39,785 bases of DNA from Bacteroidales bacterium (GTDB lineage: Bacteria > Bacteroidota > Bacteroidia > Bacteroidales > ML635J-15): contig JAGCNN010000158.1 in the NCBI GenBank assembly GCA_017645925.1, positions 1 through 39,785 of the forward strand, read 5' to 3'. The notes under the pieces are model-generated. The model was not told where the DNA came from and made no database searches. It saw only the letters and a program-made list of their open reading frames with translations. The position numbers were made by a program, and so were the translations under genes. Shown here piece after piece: positions 16,334 through 25,118 of this stretch; positions within the stretch are counted from its first letter, which is position 1, and each line of letters starts with the position of its first letter.

Positions 16334-17341
16334 TTAAAATCTGTCGCAGGGAAGTGTTATATAGTTTTTCTTTTCAATTTTCAGCTTGTATATCAGCGAA
16401 ATTTCGAATGCTCCGCGAGCGTTGGTTGCCTGCATGAGTTTCGACAGGTTTATGTCGTAGCTGGCTCCAACGGTGATTCCGTAGAAGGTAAGGCCTGCCG
16501 TAAGCATTGCCGCATCGAAGTTGGAGAACGATGTACGTCCGCTTGCTCCGAAGAATACCGATGTGATTGCCTTTGTCGGAATTTGACGTTCGGCGAGTGC
16601 ACCAAAGAGCATTTCCTCGGTTTTTTTGTTGAAAGTAGTAAGTATATGCGGAATTGCAGCCCACGACTTGTTGCAGAGTATTCTTACTTCGCCGTTTATA
16701 AGCATACGCGGAGTGAGCTTGCTGTTGGTATTGCAGTAGGTTTCCTGTGGTGCGTTGAGGTGAAGTACCGAAAGTCCCACTGTAGGTTCTACCTTCTGGA
16801 ATTTTCCACTGTAGGCAACGCCTGCATGCATATCAAAGTAGCCTAGCGACATGTCCATGTCGGTAACATTGTTTGGCAAGTTCACGTCATAGTATCCGGT
16901 TTCGGGGTTGTACTGGCTCGGCAAGGTTATTCCGTCGAGAGTAAAGTGCTTGCTAACATATCCGCCCTGCAATCCGATTGAAAATACATTGCTTTGGTTG
17001 ATTCTGAGCAGGTACGACAGTGAAAGCATGAATTTGTCGGCTACAAGTTTGGTTCCGCCCGACTTGTCGTGCAGGAACATGAATCCAACGCCCAAGCCCG
17101 ATTTTCCCCTGAAGCGGAAAGGTGCATCTACCGAAACCGAAACAGTCTGGTAGGGTACGCCAACTGCGCTCCATTGTGTACGGTAGTTGTTTGATAATCT
17201 TAGGTTTTCGTCGAAAAGTCCAGTTGCAGCCGGATTAAATACCAAAGGTGTAGCGTAATACTGCGTAAAATGTGTGTCCTGCGCGAAGCAAGCTATTCGG
17301 CAGACGATAATTATAAGTAATAGGCATAAAGTGTGTCTCAT
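16334..17341 (-). CDS. porP: PorP/SprF-family T9SS outer-membrane protein
   Basis: 335 aa. The signal peptide MRHTLCLLLIIIVCRIACFA is cut before QDTHFTQYYATPLVFNPAATG, the hallmark start of mature PorP/SprF proteins, followed by NNYRTQWSAVG. The rest is a beta-barrel pattern ending KLKIEKKNYITLPCDRF. In Flavobacterium johnsoniae, SprF is needed to export the giant adhesin SprB, and SprF paralogues tend to lie beside type B sorting-domain cargo. Here the gene sits between two type A cargo genes and the PorE-like gene, with three type B giants starting less than 3 kb away. It may therefore be a dedicated partner of those giants (inference). It is probably co-transcribed with the downstream OmpA-family gene. 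Confidence 0.88.
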   Translation of the reverse strand: MRHTLCLLLIIIVCRIACFAQDTHFTQYYATPLVFNPAATGLFDENLRLSNNYRTQWSAVGVPYQTVSVSVDAPFRFRGKSGLGVGFMFLHDKSGGTKLVADKFMLSLSYLLRINQSNVFSIGLQGGYVSKHFTLDGITLPSQYNPETGYYDVNLPNNVTDMDMSLGYFDMHAGVAYSGKFQKVEPTVGLSVLHLNAPQETYCNTNSKLTPRMLINGEVRILCNKSWAAIPHILTTFNKKTEEMLFGALAERQIPTKAITSVFFGASGRTSFSNFDAAMLTAGLTFYGITVGASYDINLSKLMQATNARGAFEISLIYKLKIEKKNYITLPCDRF

Positions 17342-17360
17342 ACGCTACGTTAATTTTTTG

Positions 17361-17390
17361 CAATATTAACACTTTTTTATAATATGCAAA
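17361..17390 (-). promoter_or_regulatory. Possible promoter of the porP-porE pair
   Basis: On the minus strand TTTG (17390-17387) and TAATATTG (17368-17361, one mismatch to TAnnTTTG) are 18 bases apart in the 49-base gap before porP. This would let porP and porE be expressed without the two upstream cargo genes. Confidence 0.4.
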
Positions 17391-18413
17391 TTAATTTTTG
17401 AAAAATTTGCCAATAAAAAATTTATCGTCTGCAAAAATCTTGACAAAATATACACCTGACGGCAGTTCGGAAACATCAAACTCAAGCGCACCCGCAGATG
17501 AAAAATTCTTCATCTCCACACCAGTATCATTCAAAATGGAAATATCGTATAGGCAGGTATTTTCGTCTGAAATTTCAATGCGCAAAATGTCATTAACAGG
17601 ATTGGGCGAAATGCATATATTTTCTGTTGTAAATGTTTTGTTTACCGTCAAAGCCTCAACATCTTCCATCGTGCAGTAGTTTCTGGGATAATAAGCGCTC
17701 CAATATTCATATCCTTGATGATACTGAATTGAGTTGTGGAAAATCATAGAACCATTGAACCAAGTACACAACACCTCGAAACCGCCTCCTGTCCAGCCTG
17801 GCAACGGGTATATATTGTATTCACTATGAAATCCACATTCACTACCAATTCCTGAAAACCATACGGAAGAACAATAATCGGAAGAACAACCGCCTACCCA
17901 TTCAACATTTCCATTTAAATACTCGGCGTATGCTGGCGCTATTGTCCACATTTTATACTGATTACCTTCGTTTTCAATAGTATCCACATCGCATACAACG
18001 ATTTTATATAACGAATACGTATTTTCTAAAAAGCCATCAAGAGTTATTGTATCACCAGCTTGCGCCTTATAATCAAAAATCAGTGCTGGATTTTCATTAG
18101 GATACTCAAAATATAGCAAACTGTCTTCGGTAATGCGGACATTGAAAAGAACAGGACATTCGTCTATATTATCAAGAGAATACCCCTCATAACTTCCGCC
18201 ACCTTTCATTTGATACACATTGCTTTCTGATGAAGCTTCACACAATTTGAAATAGTACACGCACCAAGGATAATCTGGAGGCCGAGCAGAAGAAAAGCTT
18301 CCTACACTCCATACCGTATTTGGCCGCGCAAACAAGGATATGTCAGGAGTTTGCGAATAGGCACTTGCAGCAAGCGAAAACAGCACTAATGCAATTAGAA
18401 TCCTTTTTTTCAT
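17391..18413 (-). CDS. Secreted protein with T9SS type A sorting domain
   Basis: 340 aa. Signal peptide MKKRILIALVLFSLAASAYS is cut before QTPDIS. The central 230 residues are rich in Cys, Tyr and Trp (GGCSSDYCSSVWFSGIGSEC and neighbours), beta-rich and without a recognised domain; secreted Bacteroidota proteins of this kind often have unknown function. The final 75 residues are a type A sorting domain: ISPNPVNDILRIEI, then ILNDTGVEMKN, LPSGVYFVKIF and the ending GKFFKN. It is likely cargo of the T9SS. It starts 3 bases after the previous gene's stop and precedes porP by 49 bases, so it sits in the same transcription unit. It shares overall plan and C-terminus with the upstream 18417 gene. 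Confidence 0.82.
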   Translation of the reverse strand: MKKRILIALVLFSLAASAYSQTPDISLFARPNTVWSVGSFSSARPPDYPWCVYYFKLCEASSESNVYQMKGGGSYEGYSLDNIDECPVLFNVRITEDSLLYFEYPNENPALIFDYKAQAGDTITLDGFLENTYSLYKIVVCDVDTIENEGNQYKMWTIAPAYAEYLNGNVEWVGGCSSDYCSSVWFSGIGSECGFHSEYNIYPLPGWTGGGFEVLCTWFNGSMIFHNSIQYHQGYEYWSAYYPRNYCTMEDVEALTVNKTFTTENICISPNPVNDILRIEISDENTCLYDISILNDTGVEMKNFSSAGALEFDVSELPSGVYFVKIFADDKFFIGKFFKN

Positions 18414-18416
18414 AAC

Positions 18417-19940
18417 TTATATTTTCACAAATTTCCCTACATGATACACTCCCATATAATATACCACAATGGTGTACATCCCATCGGGATATTGCGACAC
18501 ATCAATACTATATGTGGAATCGTTGCTGTTGTCATCGTATAGCACAGTACCAAGCATACTGAATACCTTTATGTTATATTCACCAGCAATAGTTTCGGGA
18601 ATTTCTACATTTACAAAGTCGCAGGCTGGGTTTGGATATATGTCGCATGATTCTAACATTTCCGTAGAACTATGTCCTACAACGAATAATTCGCATCCAC
18701 ATTCTGGATACAACGAATAAACCAAAGTGTCGTTGAATGCTATACAACTCGTTGGAAAATAATAATATGAATCTATGGCTCCACCGAAAAAGCCGTATGA
18801 AGGACCAAAACCTTCAACAATTCTGTCGTAATCAGCAAAGCCCACTCCACAAAATGGATCATATAAATAACTATTTTTACTAAGATGAATAACCTTTCTA
18901 CCTTGATGGATAGTTACTGAATCAACAAAATATTCTATATCATGATTATATTGCTCGTCGATGTATTCTGGGAAAATAAAAGTATCTCCGACATTTAGAT
19001 TCATAGTGAAAACAAGCTGTTCTTCTCCGTATCTGTTTAATCGAAACACATCACCAGTTGCAGTATCTTCCCTTATGTACAAGTCATTAGAAATGACATA
19101 ACTGAATAAATTCACATAATTAATTTTCTGATATGACTTCCCGTTTATCAATACTGTATCAGAACATAAAGTAAATACTCGACCTGTGTTCATATACATA
19201 TCTAAGCACGGTAAGGTATCATGAGGCATAGTGTACACATTGTCATCTTCTACATACATAATAGGCATATATCCTACCCACCATTCTGTTTTCTCTCTGC
19301 CAAATATTGACTTGTAGTAGCGCGGTCCAGTCTGGTATTCGCAATCGGGCATTCCCGCAAAATGATACGAATTTCCAAGAGTGTCGGAAATGCACCGCAA
19401 CCCATCTGTATAGGATTTCACTTGATTTGGAAACAAGCACTTAAGCGAGCCAATGCCATCAATTATACCACTATTGCCAAACGAATCATACAATGCAGTA
19501 TCGGTACAATGCGCATACTGTACATTCCGAAGTTCGCCACCAATTTCTATCTGCGCCACAGAATCTACAAGCATACTTACACCGTACTCATCAAACTGCC
19601 ACGATTCTCCTGCAACCTTGCCGAAGTCGTACAAAAGACAAAACCGCTGCAAGTCTTCCGAATAGCGGTAAACCTTGGCATCCTGCGAATAGACTATGTT
19701 TTCCGACTTGAGACTGTAGCGGTTGAGATTGTCGGGGACATACTCGCACAGCACCTTGGCTTCAATGCCATTAACCGTAGTGTCGCGGTCGAAGACAATG
19801 TAGGAATACGAAACATAGTCGGGGTCGAAGGTATTGTATGTGTAATACCACTTGAAACCGTTAGCTCCAAAATTGGTAGTTTGCGAATAAACGCATACGG
19901 CAATTGGGAAAAACAATGTAAATGCAAGCAAATATCTCAT
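18417..19940 (-). CDS. Secreted protein with T9SS type A sorting domain
   Basis: 507 aa from the ATG at 19940, giving signal peptide MRYLLAFTLFFPIAVCVYSQ; an in-frame ATG at 19967 would add nine residues and is also downstream of the promoter. The body is beta-rich with repeated halves: FDRDTTVNGIEAKVLCEY and later TLCSDTVLINGKSYQKINY, each followed by YREDTATGDVFRL-like or YSEDLQRF-like text. This suggests two copies of a domain that seems common in secreted Bacteroidota proteins. I know no function for it. The C-terminal 75 residues are a type A sorting domain: DIYPNPACDFVNVEI, then VFSMLGTVLYDD and YPDGMYTIVVY, ending GKFVKI. It is the promoter-proximal gene of the four-gene T9SS block. 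Confidence 0.82.
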   Translation of the reverse strand: MRYLLAFTLFFPIAVCVYSQTTNFGANGFKWYYTYNTFDPDYVSYSYIVFDRDTTVNGIEAKVLCEYVPDNLNRYSLKSENIVYSQDAKVYRYSEDLQRFCLLYDFGKVAGESWQFDEYGVSMLVDSVAQIEIGGELRNVQYAHCTDTALYDSFGNSGIIDGIGSLKCLFPNQVKSYTDGLRCISDTLGNSYHFAGMPDCEYQTGPRYYKSIFGREKTEWWVGYMPIMYVEDDNVYTMPHDTLPCLDMYMNTGRVFTLCSDTVLINGKSYQKINYVNLFSYVISNDLYIREDTATGDVFRLNRYGEEQLVFTMNLNVGDTFIFPEYIDEQYNHDIEYFVDSVTIHQGRKVIHLSKNSYLYDPFCGVGFADYDRIVEGFGPSYGFFGGAIDSYYYFPTSCIAFNDTLVYSLYPECGCELFVVGHSSTEMLESCDIYPNPACDFVNVEIPETIAGEYNIKVFSMLGTVLYDDNSNDSTYSIDVSQYPDGMYTIVVYYMGVYHVGKFVKI

Positions 19941-20008
19941 GGCATATTTTTTTTGTAGATTCAACATACTTTTTAAATATTAAACAAATCTCACAAATCA
20001 AGTTTTCG

Positions 20009-20038
20009 CAAAATTAGGCATTAAGAGCGAAAATCAAA
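20009..20038 (-). promoter_or_regulatory. Promoter of the T9SS cargo-porP-porE block
   Basis: On the minus strand TTTG (20038-20035) and TAATTTTG (20016-20009) are 18 bases apart, 42-69 bases upstream of the two candidate starts of the 507-aa gene. It lies back-to-back with the plus-strand promoter at 20089. Confidence 0.55.
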
Positions 20039-20088
20039 AAAAACTTAAACTTTTTTTAATTTTCTTTAAGACATATTAAAAAAAATGA

Positions 20089-20096
20089 TACTTTTG
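20089..20096 (+). promoter_or_regulatory. -7 box of the first giant PKD gene
   Basis: TACTTTTG, preceded by long A and T runs that could act as an UP-like element. Transcription would start near 20103, so the ATG at 20085 is excluded and the ATG at 20130 is favoured. Confidence 0.6.
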
Positions 20097-20129
20097 CAAG
20101 GTAATATGTCATATTATACAGTTAAACTT

Positions 20130-23100
20130 ATGAATATAAAGAAGTTAGCCGTATTGGTTGTCGCGTTGATTTCGATACATCTGGTATCAGAGGCACAACT
20201 ATCGGTTTCAATAACAGGTAATTTTGAAGGTTGTGCACCGCAAATTTTAACATTTGGCTGTAATGTAAGTGGAGCGTCTGGAGATGTCACGTATTCATGG
20301 TCGGCTGGCAATGGCGATATGTCAGTGCGCCCCGATCCGACTTTTTCATACATTAACCCAGGACATTACACACTGTCGGTAACAGTTACAAGTGGTGGAC
20401 AGACCGCTTCTGACAGTCACGAAATAGTTGTGTTCAGAGGTCCAACCGCTTTGTTTGATAGCACTCACGTTTCGGGATGTGTTCCGTTTGAGTTCCAGTC
20501 GCAAAGTACTTCTGTGCCCGGAGATGCCGCTATAACCAGTTATACATGGTACTACGGAGACGGATATTCATCAACCGAGGCTTCCTCGACACATACCTAT
20601 CAGAGTTCGGGCGTATATACTGTGGCTCTGGATGTTATTGATGCCAACGGCTGTGTAAGTACCAAGTCTGTATTCCAGAAGTTTTCGCTGTCGAAGAAAC
20701 CTGATGTTACTATGGCTGCACACGATGCACAGTGGTGCGTTGCTCCTCACGAGGTTTCGTTCACTTCCGAAATTTCTACCACGGGCGGACTTGGCGGAAG
20801 CTATTCGGTATTGTGGACGTTTGGAGATGGTTCAACAAGCGCTTCTGAAAACCCGCATCATACATATAATAGTACTGGCAACTACGATGTTTCGCTTACT
20901 GTTACCGATTCCTACGGCTGTAGCACCGAACTTATGGAGGAGGATATGGTAATAATAGGTATGATGGCTCCCGAATGTAATGTGCCTGAGCAGGTTTGTG
21001 TAAACCAGAGCACAAGTTTTACCAGCAATGCCGATGTAGAAAGCGTGTGGAGCTTTGGAGACGGTACGCCAACCCAGCCCGGTCCTAATACAATGCATAC
21101 TTATTCGAATCCCGGACGCTATACGGTAACATTTACGGTTGACCCCAACGGACCATGCCGCCAGACAAAGGTTTTCACTGTGGAAGTAGTGAGAGTTGAA
21201 GCATCGTTTGTAACTTCACCAAGCACATTGTTCTCGTGTACTTATCCTTTTAATGTACAGTTTACAAGCACTTCTATCGGCGACAATCTTTCATACTATT
21301 ATAGTTTCGGCGATTCACGCATTTCAACCGATGGCAATGTTACGCATACATACACTTCCAACGGAGAATTTACTCCTACTCTTACAGTAACATCCCAGGG
21401 AGGATGTAGCGCAACATATACTGGTCAGACAATAGTGATTCGCGAACCCGAAATCTTACTTTCCGCATCGGAAAATGGCGGATGTATTCCTCTGCTTGTG
21501 CAGTTTACCAACACTTCTAGTTCCGACATAGTGGATTATATGTGGGATTATGGAGACGGCACTCCAGTACAGCATACCGACGTGCCTGCTTCGGAACATT
21601 ACTACTACCACGAGGGTACATTTGTGCCAACTCTTACCGTTAGGGATGCATCAGGATGTACTGCAAGCGATTCTATAGTAAGCATTCTGGCTGGTTCGCC
21701 GGTGCTGCCCGAGATTTTCGGCGTTATGGATTCGTTGCATACATATATTCCCCGTGAAACGGTCTGCGCTTCCGACACCGTTATATTGTATAACTCAATG
21801 TATCCCGACCACGATACCCTCGACTATGTATTCGTAATAATGATGAATGGCAACCCGTACGAGGAAAGCAGCAGCGAGGAATTTCATAACTACACATTTG
21901 AGAATGATACAGGATGGGCATACGTAGGTCTGCGTGTCGATTACAACCAGTGCAAGTCGGATACATTGTGGTGGGACAGCATACACGTAGTGCCGCCTAT
22001 ATTGAAGATTCGCTCTATATCGGATTGCCAGTCGCCGATGGACTATACCTATAAGATAACCCAGAACATAGATGCCCAGTACTGGGATTGGGTGGTAACG
22101 AATGAGGTTACCGGCGACACCGTACAGTATGTGCAACATTCTGTAATTGATTCTATTAATGTAACTTATAGCGATTTTGGAGAGTACCAGTGCAAGATAA
22201 TTGGGTACAACGACAATTACAACAGTTGTGAATTTGAAAACAAGGTGCAAAATACGGTGGTGGCTCCGCTTTTGGATTGGAGAATTTCGCGTGATACTAT
22301 ATGCAAGGGCAATAGGATAACCATCAACATTCTAGATGCTTCTGCTTTTAGTGAAATAGCTTACGACTGGGGCAATCCTGTAGTTCAGTTTGATGACCTT
22401 CAGTGGCTTCCTATTTCTCCGAATATGTCCGATAATCATCAGTATGCCGACAGCGGCGCCTACGATATAAAGCTTTATGCTCGTCAGTCGGACGGTTGTA
22501 TTTCGGAGTTTACGAAGCATATATATGTGGTTGGTGCTCAGGCTAGAATGGTGCCCGAAAGCCTTGCTGTAGGCTGTGTGCCGGCGACATTCGACTTTGA
22601 GGTTATTCCCGAAACTAATGACCCGTTGCAGTATGTGGTATGGGATTATGGCGATGGTTCGCCGCTTGATACGACATATAATACCAATGTGCCAACACCT
22701 CATACATACAACGATGTGGGACTGTATAGGATAAACATGCGAATTACAACTCAGCACGGTTGTAAATACTCGAAGATATATACAAACAGAATCAAGGTTG
22801 TAGATGTCCGCAGTGCCGAAATAAGCCTTGATGCAACAAGGATTTGTCTTGGTGAGAGCAGCACGTTTACGGCAGTTGAGACCGACAATACCGTATGGCA
22901 CGAATGGGACTTCGGCGATGGAACCGAAGAGGCTGGAAGCAGCAGCGTTGTGAGCCATACCTACGCGCAGCCCGGACATTACACCATTTCGCATATTGTT
23001 TCGGAGCAGGGTGCTGGTGGCTTGTCGTGCGGCGATACTGTTCGTATGGAGGGCGCATTGACAATCGAAAGTGTAACTTCTGCTTTCCAGCTCGACAGCA

Positions 23101-24590
23101 CTTACTTCAATTGCTATCCTATTAGTCCTGTCATCCAGAACAATTCGCAGTATTATCCCGAAGACATAAACATTGAATATACATGGAACATGGGCAACAG
23201 CGAACAGGAGTTGCATCTGCCTGAACCTCAGTACCTATATACCGCGCCCGGAATATATGAAATTACGCTTGGCGTACGTACTCCCGCAGGATGTTATGAT
23301 GAAACATCTCAAAGCATAGAGGTAACAGGTCCAGAGGCAAACATCTACTTGAGCGATACAGTAGTTTGCGCTGGTGGTGAAATCAGCATGTCAATGATAG
23401 ACGCAAGCAATGTCGAGAGCCTTGTGTGGGTTGTTGGTGGTGGATACAACTACTATACACCAGAGGTAACCCATCAGTATGAATATGTACCAGAATCGGG
23501 ATATTTCCCTGTAACTCTGTCTATACGAAATGGCAACTGTACGATTGACCTTACCGAGATGATATTTGTGTATAGGTTGCGTGCCGAATTTTCACTTTCC
23601 GACAACGATGGCACCCGTATTGAATATGGTGATGGGGTATGTTCTCCGCTGGTTGGCGAGTTGGTTCCCGAACATTCGTCGGAGTGCGTGTCGCAATGGT
23701 TTATCAATGGAAACCAGCAGAATAGCGTTAACGTTAGATGGGTAAACGATTCGTATTTGACCGATTCGCTGATAAATGTAAAGGTTATTGTCAACGATTC
23801 GCTTGGTTGTACCGACAGCATTTCGCACCAGTATTATGTATATCACAAGCCCGAACTATATGTAAGCAACGATACTTTGATATGCTATGGCGATACGGTA
23901 AGGATTTCGGCTTGGGGTGCGTACTCTTATTTCTGGAATAATCCTATTGGCGATAGCCTTCCAAATCATGAGGTTATTCCTGAAGAGACAACTAGATACC
24001 GTGTGGACGCATTTACCGAGAATATGTGTACCAATTCCAATTCAATATTGGTGGAAGTTGTAAATCCCTATGAGATTTCTTTGTCGGATGAATATTTCAG
24101 GATAAACATGGGCGATACGGCTGTGGCAATCATTACATACGACAATAGCGCTATCGACTGCTACATTTCACCTGAGGAAAGCCTTACTATGAGTGGTTGC
24201 GATACGATTGTTTTCTTCCCCGAAGAAGATGCCGACTATGTGCTTTTGATAAAGGATACGACTGTTTGCCCCGACCACAAGTTCAACATACATATTGATG
24301 TGGAAAAGATATTTACGCTTGATGTTCCTGGCGCATTCACTCCGCTTAGCGAAGGCGATGGCAACAATATAGTTTATGCCCGTGGACTTGGCATAAAACG
24401 TCTGTTGCAGTTCCGTATCTTCAACCGTTGGGGCGAAGAGGTCTTTTATACCGACGACCTGCATACCGGCTGGGACGGAACCGTAAACGGAAAGGTGCAG
24501 AACAGCGATACCTATTCGTATTATGTCGAGGCAGAAATGTTTGATGGAAGCGTACAAAGCAAGAAGGGAAATATTATGCTGATAAGGTAG
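20130..24590 (+). CDS. Giant PKD-repeat adhesin 1 with gliding-motility/T9SS type B C-terminal domain
   Basis: 1486 aa from ATG 20130 (signal peptide MNIKKLAVLVVALISIHLVS, then EAQLSVSITG). Nine or so PKD-like domains fill the N-terminal and central parts, marked by motifs such as LWTFGDGSTSASENPHHTY followed by GNYDVSLTVTDSYGC. Pairs of conserved cysteines recur, and there is an Ig-like stretch near residues 1200-1320. The last 90 residues are a type B (CHU_C/gliding motility-associated) domain: LDVPGAFTPLSEGDGNN, QFRIFNRWGEEVF, GWDGTVNGKVQN, ending KKGNIMLIR. Such domains direct export through T9SS, usually with a SprF partner, and the repeat rod suits a cell-surface adhesin. It has close paralogues at 25119 and 34919. 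It faces the porP/porE block across a shared promoter region. Confidence 0.9.
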   Translation: MNIKKLAVLVVALISIHLVSEAQLSVSITGNFEGCAPQILTFGCNVSGASGDVTYSWSAGNGDMSVRPDPTFSYINPGHYTLSVTVTSGGQTASDSHEIVVFRGPTALFDSTHVSGCVPFEFQSQSTSVPGDAAITSYTWYYGDGYSSTEASSTHTYQSSGVYTVALDVIDANGCVSTKSVFQKFSLSKKPDVTMAAHDAQWCVAPHEVSFTSEISTTGGLGGSYSVLWTFGDGSTSASENPHHTYNSTGNYDVSLTVTDSYGCSTELMEEDMVIIGMMAPECNVPEQVCVNQSTSFTSNADVESVWSFGDGTPTQPGPNTMHTYSNPGRYTVTFTVDPNGPCRQTKVFTVEVVRVEASFVTSPSTLFSCTYPFNVQFTSTSIGDNLSYYYSFGDSRISTDGNVTHTYTSNGEFTPTLTVTSQGGCSATYTGQTIVIREPEILLSASENGGCIPLLVQFTNTSSSDIVDYMWDYGDGTPVQHTDVPASEHYYYHEGTFVPTLTVRDASGCTASDSIVSILAGSPVLPEIFGVMDSLHTYIPRETVCASDTVILYNSMYPDHDTLDYVFVIMMNGNPYEESSSEEFHNYTFENDTGWAYVGLRVDYNQCKSDTLWWDSIHVVPPILKIRSISDCQSPMDYTYKITQNIDAQYWDWVVTNEVTGDTVQYVQHSVIDSINVTYSDFGEYQCKIIGYNDNYNSCEFENKVQNTVVAPLLDWRISRDTICKGNRITINILDASAFSEIAYDWGNPVVQFDDLQWLPISPNMSDNHQYADSGAYDIKLYARQSDGCISEFTKHIYVVGAQARMVPESLAVGCVPATFDFEVIPETNDPLQYVVWDYGDGSPLDTTYNTNVPTPHTYNDVGLYRINMRITTQHGCKYSKIYTNRIKVVDVRSAEISLDATRICLGESSTFTAVETDNTVWHEWDFGDGTEEAGSSSVVSHTYAQPGHYTISHIVSEQGAGGLSCGDTVRMEGALTIESVTSAFQLDSTYFNCYPISPVIQNNSQYYPEDINIEYTWNMGNSEQELHLPEPQYLYTAPGIYEITLGVRTPAGCYDETSQSIEVTGPEANIYLSDTVVCAGGEISMSMIDASNVESLVWVVGGGYNYYTPEVTHQYEYVPESGYFPVTLSIRNGNCTIDLTEMIFVYRLRAEFSLSDNDGTRIEYGDGVCSPLVGELVPEHSSECVSQWFINGNQQNSVNVRWVNDSYLTDSLINVKVIVNDSLGCTDSISHQYYVYHKPELYVSNDTLICYGDTVRISAWGAYSYFWNNPIGDSLPNHEVIPEETTRYRVDAFTENMCTNSNSILVEVVNPYEISLSDEYFRINMGDTAVAIITYDNSAIDCYISPEESLTMSGCDTIVFFPEEDADYVLLIKDTTVCPDHKFNIHIDVEKIFTLDVPGAFTPLSEGDGNNIVYARGLGIKRLLQFRIFNRWGEEVFYTDDLHTGWDGTVNGKVQNSDTYSYYVEAEMFDGSVQSKKGNIMLIR

Positions 24591-24599
24591 GATTTGAAA

Positions 24600-24655
24600 T
24601 TGTCCATTTGTGATATTGTGGCGTCGTGGCGCGCCGCGACACCACAAATGGACAA
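24600..24655. repeat. Hairpin element with GGCGCGCC core after adhesin 1
   Basis: Arms TTGTCCATTTGTG (24600-24612) and CACAAATGGACAA (24643-24655) are perfectly complementary and enclose a second near-palindrome around GGCGCGCC. The inner 20 bases GTGGCGCGCCGCGACACCAC (24626-24645) recur exactly inside the defective RAYT gene at 31575-31594. It may double as a terminator for adhesin 1, although no T-tract follows. Confidence 0.75.
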
Positions 24656-24703
24656 ATCGGACACCAAAATCCACAAACACCATTTATCTAATTGTTGTTC
24701 AAG

Positions 24704-24801
24704 GTTGTCAATGTTGTCTTCTTTGAAATTGTTTGAGCCGCAAAATTTTGCGGCTGTACAATCCTTTTTTTTTCAAAGACAACAAGGACAACAAAGACAA
24801 C
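24704..24801. repeat. Composite inverted repeat, copy A1
   Basis: Left side has GTTGTC units at 9-base spacing and then TTCTTTGAAA. The middle is a perfect 20-base palindrome AGCCGCAAAATTTTGCGGCT (24736-24755), and the right side is a T run, TTTCAAA and three GACAAC units at 9-base spacing. Left and right are complementary, so the whole can form a long hairpin with an inner stem. Other copies lie at 24883, 39402 and 39594. Confidence 0.85.
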
Positions 24802-24827
24802 ATTTTTTATTGCAGGAATTGTGTAGT

Positions 24828-24851
24828 AGAGATGTTGCGCGCAACATCTCT
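24828..24851. repeat. Perfect 24-bp palindrome (P1)
   Basis: Each half reads AGAGATGTTGCG in from its own strand. It separates composite repeats A1 and A2. The same palindrome, extended to 28 bp, recurs at 39754-39781, and an imperfect copy at 39546-39573. It resembles REP-type elements moved by RAYT transposases. Confidence 0.85.
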
Positions 24852-24882
24852 GCATATTACCCAATGTTCAATGTTGTCCAAT

Positions 24883-24978
24883 GTTGTCAATGTTGTCTTC
24901 TTTGAAATTGTTTGAGCCGCAAAATTTTGCGGCAGTACAATCTTTTTTTTCAAAGACAACAAGGACAACAAAGACAAC
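24883..24978. repeat. Composite inverted repeat, copy A2
   Basis: Nearly identical to A1: GTTGTC units, TTCTTTGAAATTGTTTGA, palindrome GCCGCAAAATTTTGCGGC (24916-24933), T run, TTTCAAA-type junction and GACAAC units. The rest of 24591-25118 after this copy has a short motif (25011-25043) shared with 31675-31705 and no gene. Confidence 0.85.
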
Positions 24979-25010
24979 ACCACAGAAACACAAGAACAAA
25001 TCAACATTCA

Positions 25011-25043
25011 AATCAATAGAACCTTAACTATGTTAAATTTTTG
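25011..25043 (+). repeat. Short motif upstream of adhesin 2, shared with the 31.7-kb region
   Basis: AATCAATAGAACCTTAACTA and TGTTAAATTTTTG here match, with few changes, 31675-31705 just after the RAYT copy 1 stop and before the FISUMP gene promoter. It may mark the border of a duplicated or moved segment, or be a regulatory leader. Confidence 0.45.
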
Positions 25044-25118
25044 TTAAAACCAATTTCGTCAGGCAACGAAAAGGTGTTTTTTATTGTCATAGTGTTATAC
25101 AATGTAAAAAATTGTGAC

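Noticed and set aside
16199..16846. 215-codon plus-strand open frame across the porE/porP junction
   Set aside because: It overlaps both genes on the opposite strand, and its Cys-rich protein is unlike any family I know.
20085..20129. Upstream ATG of adhesin 1 as the start
   Set aside because: It precedes the -7 box at 20089-20096, so it would not be transcribed; ATG 20130 gives a standard signal peptide.
22332..23216. 294-codon open frame on the minus strand inside adhesin 1
   Set aside because: It lies wholly antisense to a well-supported PKD gene, its protein has no recognisable domain, signal or start context, and similar antisense frames occur in adhesin 3 (37034-37969). It reflects codon composition.
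24705..24980. GACAAC/GTTGTC tandem units as a possible CRISPR array
   Set aside because: The units are 9 bases apart with no unique spacers of 25-40 bases, and left and right units are inverted; they are arms of a long inverted repeat.
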